Origin: Trema orientale
Taxonomy: Eukaryota > Streptophyta > Magnoliopsida > Rosales > Cannabaceae
Direction: 5' to 3'
Assembly (NCBI GenBank): GCA_002914845.1
Contig: JXTC01000340.1
Span: forward strand, 110,340 to 174,339
Length of the DNA: 64,000 nucleotides
Positions 21,776 to 33,294 of the stretch are shown in pieces. The notes under the pieces are model-generated. The model did no database searches. It was not told where the DNA came from and worked only from the letters and a program-made list of their open reading frames with translations. The translations under genes and the position numbers were made by a program. Position 1 is the first letter of the stretch, and every line of letters begins with the position of its first letter.

Positions 21776-23340
21776 CTGATAGCCAAAAGTAACTAGCAAT
21801 GAAATTGGTAATTGATAATCGGATTAGTTATTGGTAACCAATAACTAGATTGTCTAGAAACCAGTAAGTAAACGGGTAACTAGTAACCAGATTAGCTACT
21901 AGTGATTTAATCTATTATTAGTAACCAGTAACAAAATTAGTTACTAGTTTCTAGTTATCAGTAGTTGATTAGCAATAACCAGATTGGTTACTACTAAGAG
22001 GATTTAAAAAATAAATTAAGAAAAGCTTCAATTACTTAACAGTAACTAGATTGGTTACTACTAAGAGGATTTTCGGTTACCACTATGAGGATTGGAAAAA
22101 AAAAAAAAAGAAAGGGTTACTAATTTCTAGTTACGATAAACTGATTAGTGGTAATCGGATTGGTTACTACTAAGAGGTTTAAAAAAATAAATTAAAAAAA
22201 GCTCCAAATCAGTCAACGATTACTAGATTGGTTACCACTAAGAAGAAAATGGTTACTAGTTTCTAGTTAATAGTAACTGATTAGCAGTAACTGGATTAGT
22301 TACGACTAAGAAGATTTAAAAAATAAATGGAAAAAAAGCTCCAAATTAGTCAATGATAACTAGATTAGTTACTACTAAGAGGATTTTCAGTTACCACTAA
22401 TAGGATTAGAAAAAAAAAATTGGTTAATAGTTTCTAGTTACTGGTAAATGATTAACAGTAACAGCATTGGTTACAACTAAGAGGATTTCAAAAATAACTT
22501 AAAAAAAGCTCCAAATTAGTCAATGGTAACTAGATTGGTTATTACTAAGAGGATTTAAAAAAAAAAATTAATTACTAGTTTCTAGTTATCGATAACTAAT
22601 GAGCAGTAACTAGATTGGTTACTACAAAGAGGATTTATTTTATATTGGTTATTACTAAGAGGATTTTTGGTTACCACTAAGAGGCTTAAAAAAAAATTAG
22701 TTACTAGTTTCTAGTTACCAATAACTAATTAGCAGTAACTAGATTGGTTACTACAAAGAGAATTTAAAAATAAATTAAAAAAAAATTTCAAATTAGTTAA
22801 CGGTGACTAGATTGGTTACTATTAAGAGGATTTTCGATCGGCTACCACTAAGAGGATTAGAAAAAAAAAAAAGCTTACTAGTTTCTAGTTACCAGTAATT
22901 GATTAGCAGTAACTAGATTAGTTACCACTAAGAAGATTTAAAAAAAAAAAAATAGTTACTAGTTTCTAATTACCAGTAACTGGATTAGTTACTACAAAGA
23001 GGATTTATTTTAGATTGGTTACTACTAAGAGGATTTTCGGTTATCTCTAAGAGGATTGAAAAAAAAAAATTAGTTACTAGTTTCTAGTTACCAATAACTG
23101 ATTGGTAGTAACTGGATTGGTTATTACAAAGAGAATTTAAAAATAAATTAAAAAAAGCTTCAAATTAGTTAACGGTAACTAGATTGGTTACTATTAAGAG
23201 GATTTTTTATCAGCTATCACTAAGAGGATTGAAAAAAGAAATTAGTTACTAGTTTCTAGTTACCAGTAACTAATTAGCAGTAACCGAATTGGTTACTACT
23301 AAGAAGATTTTCAATTATCACTAAGAGAACTGAAGAAAAA
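21776..23340. repeat. Array of GTTACTAG/GGTAACTAG-type repeats, about 1.5 kb
   Basis: A repeated paragraph (GGTTACTACTAAGAGGATTT, AAAAATAAATTAAAAAAAGC, TCCAAATTAGTCAAYGGTAA, CTAGATTGGTTACTACTAAG, TTTCTAGTTACCAGTAACTG) recurs roughly ten times with variation. The core word GTTAC and its complement GTAAC occur dozens of times. The array sits asymmetrically inside the 4.4-kb element. It has no frame; codon-like A tracts interrupt it. Confidence 0.9.
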
Positions 23341-23503
23341 AAGTAGCTCCTCCTGCGCTTAAGATTGAGAGGGAAAATTTGAGTTAGTGCTTTATTTAAA
23401 AACCATGAAAGGAAAATAATTATTCAAAGAATGAAAAAAAAAAAAAGAAAAAAAGAAAAAGAAAAAGAAAAAGAAGCATATGGCTCAATGACGAAAAAAT
23501 TAA

Positions 23504-24428
23504 GGGTTAATGGCACCATTGGTCCCTAACCTATGACTATTTTGGCATATTAGTCCTCAACCCTTTTTTGTGGTATTTAAGTCCTAAACGTTTCTTTTGT
23601 TGGTACTATTAGTCCTTTTAGCATATTCCATCTAAGATTCCGTTAGAATTCATTTGAATGAGAGAAATTTTGCATCATTGATCTTGATTTTTCAATTGTT
23701 TAACAATTTGGTCCCCATTTTTTTTATATTCATATTTTCGATTAACGATATTACTTCTGCTATTCTTTCAGAAAATTAAAATTCTAAAAAATTAATTTTT
23801 CGAAAGATTCACAAATGCAATTGCATAAAGAAATGAACATTTAATGGAAAACTATAAAACTTTTCATGCTTATTTGCTATAAATAGTTAATTAATTTCTT
23901 AGAATAACCATTCGTAATTACATGAACATTTAATAGATGTAGTAAATTTTCGATCAAATTTGACTAATGTAAAAGCGTGTATGACTGTATGTGAAAATTT
24001 TTTTAGTTTTAAAAATGGTAAGATAATTATTTTTTATTCATAAACTATAGTTTGACATAAACTAAGGTCTATTAGTAATTTTTTCTTTTTTTGAATTTGG
24101 TTTTTAAATGAATTGTTTGTTACTTTGTTTTATATTCGTCTTTGAATTTTAATTTTCTGAAAGATTGGCAGATGCAATATTGTTAATCGGAAATATGAAT
24201 GCAAAAAAAAAATTATGGACCAAATTATTAAACAATTAAAAAATCAAGATCAATAGTATAAAATTTCTCTCATTCAAATAAATTTTAACAGAATCTTGGA
24301 TGGAATATGCCAAAAAGACTAATGGTGCCAAAAAAAGAAACGTTTAGAACTTAAATGCCACAAAAAAAAGGTTGAGGACCAATACGCCAAAATGGTCATA
24401 GGTTAGGGACCAATGGTGCCATTAACCC
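23504..24428. mobile_element. Foldback Mutator-like MITE (925 bp), innermost insertion
   Basis: Terminal inverted repeats of about 220 bp begin GGGTTAATGGCACCATTGGTC and end with the complement GACCAATGGTGCCATTAACCC. Further mirrored words include CCTCAACC, GCATATTCCATC and TCAAGATCA. A perfect 9-bp duplication AAAAATTAA lies at 23495-23503 and 24429-24437. The centre has no open frame. Confidence 0.9.
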
Positions 24429-24871
24429 AAAAATTAAAAAGGAAAAGATTAGAAAAAAAAAAAAAGAGCATATGAATCAATGAAATAAAAATTAAAAAAA
24501 AAATGGTCAACAGGGATTGACCCATGGCACGAAGAAGGAAAAGAGGCACCTCAGCCGTTAGACTGACCAACTTGGCTTTACTTTTATTACAATTTTCTTT
24601 AAATAATGCTATTAAAAAAGATGGTCATTTTTACGATTTTGTCACCACGTTTTTTGAGAGCAGAGTGGTACACTTTTAAAAATACCATTCGTATGCCGTA
24701 TGAGAATGTATTATTTTTCTGATACTGTATTTTTGTAATTCTTTTTCATTTTTAAAGGAAAAACTCAAAAAATCCCTTTAAATTTTCGGGTCGGCCTGGC
24801 CTTCCTCCCAAGTCCATTTTGAGTAGGCCAGGGCGGTCTGGCCCGCCTATTTTGCGATTATTAGTATATAT

Positions 24872-25970
24872 ACTTAAGAATCGGTCATTTTGCTATAATA
24901 TTTAAAAAATGGACATTTACTTCAAATGAGTCTAAAATTTCATCATTTTGCTATAAAATTTGTAACTAATTCAAGAAATCAACACCTAGCACTACCCTTT
25001 TAATATTAATACCAAAAATATGGTGCTCTCGTTATTAATAATTTTCATACTAGCTTTTTTAAAATTACCATTTTAGCTTTTGCCCCTTTCGTCCTTTCTC
25101 TTATTCAGATTTTGTGTGATAATGCACATTTCAAAGGTGGCCATAGATTTTCTCCTTTGACGTGCCAAATCCTTCTCCAACCATAGACAGTCGCTCATTC
25201 TCTCCCCTTCATCTTCATTTTACTTTTTTATGGCACGAATAACCTTCTTACCCTATTTCTACTACTCCCGCCAGACTCTTCTTCTTCTTCTGCCATTTCT
25301 CATAACAGATTTTTTATCGCCAAGCCTTGCTTTTGTAGGTAGTCGCTGAGTAGTTCTATGATGATGAGTACGACTGTGATTTCGAGAACGAACAAGTTTT
25401 TTTTTTTCATTTTTCTCTCTATTTTTCGGTTTTTTTTAATTGCTATTTGCAATTGATTATGCTATATTTGTATACCGAGGAAATTTATGTGAAAATAGAA
25501 GAATTGAATTGAGTTGAGGAACCACACTTATTTTTATAATCGTTGCGTAAGTTTTAAGTGTTTATTATTCTATTGGTTTCTTTTCGTTGTGGCAATGAAG
25601 ACCAGTTGTTCGATGAAAATCCCTTTAAGTAAATTCTAATCGAAATGTTAGTATACTTTTACCGATTTAAAGTTCTGAACATTCTATTAAAACAAAAACG
25701 AAAAAATCCATGCATTATGAAATTTTGTTATCAAGTAACTTGGATTATTTGTCAAGCTCTCATGTGAACACTTGGACTAGTTTATCAAAAGAGGCCTTCC
25801 AAGATATCCCCTTTAATTTCTCGGACTTGCTCTTCCCTTATCTATTATGGTCTAGTAAATTAAATTTATGCTTGTATTTTTTCTACTTAATGAGGAAGGA
25901 GAAAGAAAGTAGAAGTTGAAACATGTTTTATAAATCTTACTTTGAGAACTTGATCATATTTTCTAGCATC
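24872..25970. other. Intergenic DNA without recognised genes
   Basis: AT-rich sequence with a few less AT-rich stretches (25130-25380) that could be gene debris. The open frame at 25710-25919 has no recognisable domain and sits next to a repeat array. Confidence 0.35.
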
Positions 25971-25971
25971 T

Positions 25972-26640
25972 TTATTCAATGCTCACCTAATTCTTGCAGG
26001 CCCAATCTTCCCAATGATGATTACCTTCCTACACTTCTTTCTATGCTAGATTTTGATATTGAAAATTGAACATGGTATTTACTGGAACTACTTTGGCCAA
26101 CTAGATCTCCTTATGGATGCATGTCTTATTACTTAGATGTCTTTGTTACATTGTTCCTATTCCAATTAGCTTTGATCATATAAATTCATACTATGATGGG
26201 TGTATATGACACTATTTTATATTTCTGATAGTTGTTACCTTGTTCCTATTCCAATTAGCTTTGATCATATAAATTTACACTACAGCACATTTATTCAATG
26301 TCTCACCCAATTCTTGCAGGCCCAATCTTCCCAATCATGATTACCTTCCTACACTTTTCTCTATGCTAGATTTTGATATTGAAAATTGAACATGGTATTT
26401 ACTGGAACTGCTTTGGCCAACTAGATCTCCTTATAGATGCATGTCTTATTACTTAGATGTCTTTGTTACCTTGTTCCTATTCCAATTAGCTTTGATCAAT
26501 TAATTCATACTATAATGGGTGCATATGACACTATTTTATGTTTCTGGTGGTTGTTACCTTGTTACTATTCCAATTAGCTTTGATCATATAAATTTATACT
26601 ATGATGGGTGTATATGACGTTATTTTATGTTTCTGGCAGT
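25972..26640. repeat. Nested direct repeats (about 310-bp and 80-bp units)
   Basis: ATTCTTGCAGGCCCAATCTTCCC...GGAACTGCTTTGGCCAACTAG...GTCTTATTACTTAGATG appears near 25972 and again near 26290. Within and after each copy a shorter unit (TTGTTCCTATTCCAATTAGC TTTGATCATATAAATT...ATGGGTGTATATGACACTATTTTA) repeats three to four times. Confidence 0.85.
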
Positions 26641-26756
26641 TCAAAATTGAGATAATACTTATATTTCATTACATAATTTTCTTTTGAACATAGAATAATT
26701 GAAACATGTGTATAAAAACTTAATATTGCCTACCAATACTCATACAGGGTATTCTG

Positions 26757-26965
26757 CTAACTAGTTTCCTATGATTTACTTACATACAGAAGAGCTACAC
26801 ATAAACCAAACTAGTTTCCTGTGATTTACTTACATACAGGAGATTTCTGCTAACTAGTTTCCTATGATTTACTTACATACAGAAGAGCTACACATAAACC
26901 AAACTAGTTTCCTGTGATTTACTTACATACAAACTAGTTTCCTGTGATTTACTTACATACAGGAG
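26757..26965. repeat. Five tandem copies of a ~30-48 bp unit
   Basis: The word AACTAGTTTCCTRTGATTTA followed by CTTACATACA occurs at about 26760, 26808, 26854, 26901 and 26931. It alternates with two kinds of spacer (GAAGAGCTACACATAAACC and GGAGATTTCTGCT). Confidence 0.9.
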
Positions 26966-27528
26966 ATTTCATATAGCATTCTGCTAAAAGTATCGTGGTT
27001 TGAACTTGAGAGGGTAGGGAATCAATTAGGGTTCAACCATTGTGGCAACAGGTTTCCCATCGTTCATTGTGTTTCTTTTAATTATAAAAGTATTTTAAAA
27101 ATATATTAATATTTACGAGTTTTTCACCGCGTCCTTGAGTACCCAGATTTTAGAGAAAATGTCTCTTTTGGTCTTAAAAAATAATACTTCTCTCTCATGT
27201 CGTATTTTCTTCATTTTTTTTCTCAAAAAGTAGGCAAAAGTGTCCTGCTCCCAAATAATTCGTGGACAAAAGTCACGAAGTTCGGAGAAAAGTAAAAGTT
27301 GTTAACTTAGTTTTAACAAAGGTTTATAAGAGTTTTACTAGGCAACTCCTAGCTGATTTACAGAACGTTCAATCGAACCAAACAAGAAACAATTATTCTC
27401 ATATGCACGGTTTTTCTTGTTTGATTATGATAGTTACTTCCCATCAAATGGTATTAAATAATTAGTCAAAAAAATTGGTATTAAATAATTAGTCTAATCA
27501 CAATATATTTATGCACGCTCGGCTTCAG

Positions 27529-27653
27529 GTTGAGCTTTTTCATGGTTCTTGAAGAGGAATTTAAGCTTGATGTGGAAGACGAAGAAGCCGAGGAAAGTCA
27601 GAAGTGTGCAGGATGTCGCTGATCTTCTTCAGAAGCTCCTTGATAAGAAGTAA
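27529..27653 (+). pseudogene. ACP last-exon relic with two frameshifts
   Basis: After a preserved acceptor (GGCTTCAG) the sequence follows the ACP last exon: VELF, then a one-base insertion in the T run (27536-27540), MVLEEEFKLDVEDEEAEE, then a second frame change near 27597, then RSVQDVADLLQKLLDKK and stop at 27651-27653. The downstream text GGAATGACGGGAAAAATCTAGAG is the counterpart of the ACP 3' UTR. Upstream exons were not found. Its C-terminus (QDVADLLQKLLDKK) is unlike the intact gene's, so it is not a recent copy. Confidence 0.75.
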
Positions 27654-27779
27654 AATTGCTTGGAATGACGGGAAAAATCTAGAGTTAGAGGCAATATTGA
27701 TAAACACCGTCTAGCTTCCTCCGCGACGGAATATATAGCAATATCGTTATGAATCATCTTTTCGAAATCTTCTAACAGA

Positions 27780-27890
27780 TGAATGCCTACCAAGAGGTGT
27801 GCTAGAAATGTTGTGTACAAAAATAAAAGTAAAGAACATGGCCGTAACTGACAATAGTAGGCTTGTAATTGCGAATCACACCTTGATCCA
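27780..27890 (-). pseudogene. CAND2 exon-5 relic
   Basis: GAATGCCTACCAAGAGGTGTGCTAGAAATGTTGTGTA followed by AAGAACATGGCCGTAACTGACAATAG aligns with the exon 5 region of the intact gene (GAATGCTTACCAGGAAAAAG, CGGCTAGAAATGTTACGTA, AAAGCATGGTAACAGACAACG at 29160-29235). The original donor position (CTTACC) has become CCTACC and the frame is broken. Confidence 0.6.
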
Positions 27891-28950
27891 CAAGAACTAC
27901 TGCATGGACAGCATGCAGCGATAAGGATTCAAGGTAGAGCAAGGTTGGGGGAAATCATTTTCTTTTTTTTTTTTTTTTTGTACCGAAAAAAAAGGAAGAA
28001 AAGGTTACAGATATTGATTAAAGGGATAATTTGCTTCAAGTGTATTTAGAAGTGTGTTCTTAACCTCTAACCACATTTTTTCAGTTTTGTGGCTGAAAGT
28101 TCTTTTTTTTGTAGTGACACCAAAGAAATCCTCCCAAGAACAGTCAAAGTCATAGTAATTACCCTCGATCTCGAATCACCACTTTCTGAATCGTCACTCA
28201 AAACTCTCCACGGAGTCCAGATCATCTGTGCTCCTTTCGATCTCCGCACTCCGCAAATTCACCAGAGCTTTGTCTCTTTATAAGTGGGATATACATTTCT
28301 CAATTGACATGGATTACATATAGGTAAAGTTACATTGATGGGTAGTTATACTAACACCCCTAACCTACAGTCTAGGCATCTCTATTAATCAGCTCAAAAA
28401 GAAAACCAATTCACAATTCAAAAAGAAAAAAAGAAAACCAATTCGTGATCTCTGTTTTCTTCGCCGTCCTTTATTTATACAGGGGAAATCTTTGAATGAT
28501 TTCAGGGTGAATGGCACGGGGCATGTAAAAGCGGAGCCGTTGAGTAAATGCCCAAGAGTCTTTATGGCCCTTTAAAGAAATTGACCGAATTGTATTTTCT
28601 TGCTAGTTTTCCAATTGTTGAGGAGGATTAAAACCAGATCATAGTTGTTTCCTTTCTTCTCCTTTTTTTAATTAAAAAAATAAAACCCTTAAAAGACAAA
28701 AGATTACAAGCTTTGCTTTGAAGTTTGAATGAGACCTTCATGTGTATACCCGTCAGTCAGAAACAAGAGACAGAATCTTGGCATTATTAGCTTGACGACT
28801 GCAGAAGCAAACTAAAATATATGATTTTCTATCATACAATGAGTAACAGACACTACCTTCAAGATGGGGATTTTGTCCTCGGGGAAAATATTTACTTGTA
28901 TTTACAACAAGGATAACGAGTTACATCACTCTTATGATTTCAGGATGGTT
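27891..28950. other. Intergenic DNA between the relics and intact CAND2
   Basis: No gene is assigned. A stretch at 28090-28285 is less AT-rich and open on both strands, but neither translation shows a known motif. Confidence 0.35.
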
Positions 28951-28959
28951 CCACCTCAT

Positions 28960-29646
28960 TCATTCCCAATCGGCATCGAAGAAACCTGCATCTTTCATCT
29001 CCGAGTAGTATGCATTTTCCAAGTTCAAATTTTCCTCCTGCAAAAATGAAAAATAGAATTCCAACAACAAACGATATACTATCACTACAAGAGAAAAACG
29101 AACTCTGTAAATAACAGAATAGAACAAACTAAATTGAAGAAAGAGTAAACTAAAAAGTGGAATGCTTACCAGGAAAAAGTCGGCTAGAAATGTTACGTAT
29201 ATAAGAGGAAGATAGAAAGCATGGTAACAGACAACGGTGGCACCATATAACCTGTGATAAAAATTGGATAACACAGAGCCAAATAGAATCAACGTGACAG
29301 AACATAAAGGTTTACATGGAAATTTTAGCTCAAAAAGACAAAATTTTAAGCTCAAAAAGACAAATTTAGACAATACCAGAATCCAAAACCAGCCCCATTC
29401 CCGGTAAGTCCACAAGCAAATAGTGATAGTGCATTCACTGAGAACATGATTGCGGTGTATTTGTAGAAAGCAGGCCTTGCTGTAAAGAAAGAAAAGCCAA
29501 TTACATTCATTAGTAATAAAATCGATGTCGACCAACCTGTAATGACAAAAAGATGACACCAGTTAGCTTAGTGCTTACCTGGTAATCTTTCTCTCCACTT
29601 GGAATTGTACATGAACAAGATAGATCCATAAATTGCAGTAAGCACC

Positions 29647-29677
<31 letters not shown>

Positions 29678-31736
29678 TTTTATGTGTTTGATCATTGCTG
29701 TCGATGAATAATGGGATCCCAAATCCAAATAGATATATTGCCTGCAAGGGGAAAATACGAAATTAGCGAGCAATTCTCTATTCGCTATATATATACATAT
29801 ATCAACGAGCTTTTGACAACAACAATGGGCGAAAGAAAACCCTTTGATCTTATAATTCTTGACATTACGAACGAGTAAACATCGCTCAAAGTTAAAAAGT
29901 ACGAAAACATATTGTGAGAAAACCAAAAACACATACCTTGAGAACTATGTCCAAACCAACAACGAGCCCTGATACACCAAATGTACGCGTCAAAGCATCT
30001 AATCCATTCACACTATTTCCTTGGAATAAAAATGCCAGTAAGCTTACTTCCAAAAATAGCATCCCAGATGTGGTAAACAAAGATAAGAAATTCCACACCA
30101 TTTCTTTTCCAGGAGTGCACTCCCATGCCTGTGTCATTCAAGAATCCAACCTGGTCTTAGCTTGAAAAAAAAAATGAATAAATATGAAATACACTTAATA
30201 AATTAAATTAAAATAAACACACCTTGGTATAAAAGCAATCTAATCATATATCACCAAGAAGACTTTAATATCATAGTCATAGGAAGATGATCCCCAACAA
30301 ATAGCATTTCATGGTACATAAAGCCAGATCAATCTTATCAATTCCATATTGCAAAACCCACCAAGTAAATAATGTATTCCAAACAAAACCATAAAAAACC
30401 CCAGCTAAACATCACCATGGAAGAATTTACAAGAAAACCTGAACATGCATTATTCTAACATCAAATACAACCAACATCACAAACTTCAAGAGCAAAAAGA
30501 ACCGTCTCTCATGAAGAGAATTTCCAATGAAGGTAAGCCAGACTTGTAAAACATTATGCACTACAATAACTAAACCATAATCCTATACAATGAATTATAA
30601 AAAAGAATCCCATCATTCTGCCAGTGATCAAGAAAGATGGAATTGCCCAATCTGGTAAAAGTTGAACATAAATTAACATAAATTCTGTAACGGATACTGA
30701 CCACCTACAATTGCATTATCAAGGACCAACTCATTCAAGAAACTCATACTATCATTAAGCTCAAATACACAAAGCATATCATAGCAATTCAAGGAGAAGA
30801 GGAGTAAAAGAAAAAGCCTACACTAATAGTAACGATCATTCGAGTCTATCTTCCCAGGTGAGCAGATTTAGCTAAACCAGAGCAAAGAAAGAAAGAAAGA
30901 AATAAAAAGAAAAAGAGGAACATACATAAGCTACTGAGCTACTTAATTACAAAATAGATTAACCAAAAAAATAAATGAAGATTAAATTCTTCACAAAATT
31001 AGTCCCAAAATGCATAACTCAAAGTCTAGCACCCAAATTATCTTACCAATACGGACAGAACAACCAAGCCAGCAAGCTATAATCCTAGTATTCGAGCTAT
31101 TAATTCAAGAACGCAAACAAAATACATGAATTCAAGAAAATATTGCTAATTAAAACGACAATCACAGTGACCAGCTACATTTCAAGAACTACAAACAGTA
31201 GCCTTTACACGCCAAACTTGTACAACCAATATCAAACAACTTAAATCCAGCCACAACCCACAATAACCACCCTACTTAAATCCAGCCACAACCCACAATA
31301 ACCACCCAAACCATTCAAGAAACCAAACCATGATCATACAAATAAACTTCTAGTAACTCCAAAATAATGAACAAAGCAATAATCCAAACTGACCAATAAC
31401 GCAACCTAGCCATAAAATTGAAAGAACCCAAACCTGGAAAAGGCACCAGCCAAGATTGAGCAAACTGACAACCCAGAGGCACGCGTAATAAGCAATCATT
31501 ATGTAAGAGCGGCCATGGGAGAGCTTAGACAAGCTCTGCCTGGCCTGGAGTCCTAAGTACAGGACGAACAGAAGCGAGGCCACGATCAGAGTCGCATTGT
31601 GCCAGAACCCATGACACTCCGTGAGCCATCCGTACAGCCTCGGACCCGAATCTCCGACCGGCAGGGTCAAATTCGAGCCCTGCGAAATGGGTATTGGGAG
31701 ACCCGGCTGTGAAACAATTTCTTGAAGGTCGCGCAT
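28960..31736 (-). CDS. CAND2: Seven-transmembrane CAND2/TPRA1 family protein (6 exons)
   Basis: Coding exons on the minus strand are 31736-31434, 30128-29937, 29741-29579, 29479-29377, 29251-29170 and 29037-28960. All junctions are GT-AG, phases close, and the product is 306 aa. Family-defining text includes LTECHGFWHN, LSHGRSYIMIAYY, AWECTPGKE, KWRERLPARPAFYKY and the C-terminus YYSEMKDAGFFDADWE. Seven hydrophobic spans are visible (about residues 48-66, 80-100, 108-128, 148-170, 185-208, 220-245, 254-280), with a possible N-glycosylation site (NLT) near residue 23. Plant members were named candidate G-protein-coupled receptors; Arabidopsis CAND2 (PMTR1) has been reported as a melatonin receptor, a debated claim. 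Whether this is the CAND2 or CAND8 orthologue cannot be decided here. Intron 1 holds a 35-bp tandem duplication. Relics of this gene's 3' end lie at 7.6, 18.5 and 27.8 kb. Confidence 0.92.
31239..31308. repeat. 35-bp tandem duplication in CAND2 intron 1
   Basis: ACTTAAATCCAGCCACAACC CACAATAACCACCCT occurs twice in immediate succession. Confidence 0.9.
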
Positions 31737-32439
31737 TTTCGCATCAGAGGAAGATGAAAGATTGTGACTTGGGTCCTGATTTGCAGAAGAACCACCGGTA
31801 CCTTAATGTCGAAACCCTAACCCTAGGTCTGATCGAGAAAAGGGGGAATTCGCAATTTGGCTTCTGGTGGAAATAGCCAGTCTCCAGGTGAAGGCGATTA
31901 AAGAAACAGCGTCGTTTCACGGTAAAAGTCGTGTTTTAGCTTTAGAGCTTTTGTATTGGAGATAAGACTAGCCTCCTAATGATATTAACTTATGAATTTT
32001 CATTTTTCTTTTTTAATCAAACTCAAATTTCTTCTTTTTTTCTTTTTCCTTTTTTTCTTTTTGACAAAATCAACCTCATATTTCATTTATCAAATAAATA
32101 CATCAACCTATTATTCACTATATACAAAAATCGAATTAATTACAAATAAGTCATTACATTTAAGTTATATAACTGAGTTTTTTTTTATTGTTTCATATAC
32201 TTTTTTACCTGGTATTTAGTCCAATAATTTTCTCTTTAATTTTTTCTAAAAACTTTAAAATCGTCACTTCTTTAAAAAAAAATTAAATATATGATATTTT
32301 GGCAAATTAAATGTTGTTATAGGTTAAGATTTTTAGATTTGGGAGGCTTAATAAAAATTAAATATAATTTTAAACCTAAAATAATCGCTATTATCGTGTG
32401 ATTTAATTAATGACCATTATTTATTACAAAAGTAAAAAA

Positions 32440-32545
32440 AAAATAACTCACATCCGTCACTAACAAAGTTTGAATCCCGACTCCTCAAATTCACACACAC
32501 ATTTTTTAAATCTTGGACCAACTGGGCTAGCCTCAGTTGGAAAAA
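32440..32545 (-). mobile_element. SINE-like fragment
   Basis: The reverse complement reads GAGGCTAGCCCAGTTGG (A-box-like) and then GAGTCGGGATTCAAACTTTG (B-box-like), the polymerase III promoter arrangement of tRNA-derived SINEs. The element differs in body sequence from the one at 17.8 kb. Borders are approximate. Confidence 0.45.
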
Positions 32546-33236
32546 AAAAAAAAAAGAATAGTTATTTTACAAAAGAGAGGTTCGGGGGAGGGTATTAAGC
32601 TCCCTTGTCCTCGGTACAACATATTGAGACCTTTTTTTTTTCATTTTTTTAATAAGATATTGGCTTATAAATCATATGTTGGGTTAGCTTATAAAATAAT
32701 TATAATGATAGACAGAGGTATTCGCTTCCAAATCACAATAAATATTTTGTCAAAGCATATAAGGAGACAAAAAAAGGAACAATCAACTAAGTTTGTTTTG
32801 CTGTTGCTTCCCTTTATAGTTATAAGTTAAGATGTTACTTCATAGATTTTATTATCTCATTTTCAGGTACTAATTTTTATAATTTCACAAAGATGAGTTT
32901 ATAAGATAGAAAGATATCTCACGAATATATATATATATATATATATATATGAATCTAATCTCACCATTGACAAAATCTTAGTGATGTACTCATTGAATCT
33001 ATTTAGCAATATTTACTCAAAAGGAAAATAGTAAACGGAAAGTGGCAATCTTCTCAAAATCAAAACTTCCATATATACAGTTCCCAAAAATTAAAAAAAG
33101 AAAAAGAAAAAAAAAAAGCAAAAATTATACCTATAAAATAAGAGAAATTTTACATATCTACAAGAAATTCCAAGAAAATAATTTTAATTTCACAAAAAAT
33201 AAAACTCTAGGAAAAGTTATCAACTAGTATTTATGT

Positions 33237-33294
33237 ACATAGATCACTAAATAACATTAACAGGACATAGATCACTAAATAACATTAACAGGAC
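33237..33294. repeat. 28-bp tandem duplication
   Basis: CATAGATCACTAAATAACAT followed by TAACAGGA occurs twice in tandem upstream of SCD2. Confidence 0.9.

Larger units (their letters stand above)
20353..24776. mobile_element. 4.4-kb DNA transposon nested in a hAT element
   Basis: It runs from GGGGAAATCAGGAGATATAC to CTCAAAAAATCCC and lies between TTTGAATTT (20344-20352) and TTTAAATTT (24777-24785), a 9-bp duplication with one mismatch. Both ends match those of the small element at 4209-4630 in inverse order. The interior holds weak open frames (20500-21780), a long GTTACTAG-type repeat array, and a second, later insertion. No transposase was recognised, so it is probably non-autonomous; Mutator-like by TSD length. 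Confidence 0.65.
19747..24863. mobile_element. hAT-type element split by a nested transposon
   Basis: The left part (19747-20352) starts TAGAGGTGGCAAAAC and has GGCCC/GGCCTG-rich blocks. The right part (24786-24863) resumes with CGGGTCGGCCTGGCC and ends TTTTGCGATTATTA. An 8-bp duplication GTATATAT flanks the two halves (19739-19746 and 24864-24871). About 4.4 kb of foreign DNA lies between. The right end is degenerate compared with TTTTGCCACCTCTA of the copy at 40.3 kb. Confidence 0.7.

Noticed and set aside
21326-21779. Open frames of 72-105 codons on both strands inside the 4.4-kb element
   Set aside because: No transposase or other domain recognised, mutually overlapping, and interrupted; left as part of the element.
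26757-26965. Regular repeats with spacers resembling a CRISPR array
   Set aside because: Spacers are themselves repeated, and the context is a plant nuclear genome; it is a minisatellite.
28067-28283. Overlapping open frames on both strands in a less AT-rich stretch
   Set aside because: Neither translation shows a recognisable motif or splice context; could be gene debris, but not supportable as a gene.
28960-29559. 199-codon continuous minus-strand frame
   Set aside because: It runs through three CAND2 exons and their introns; splicing signals and family similarity support the spliced model instead.
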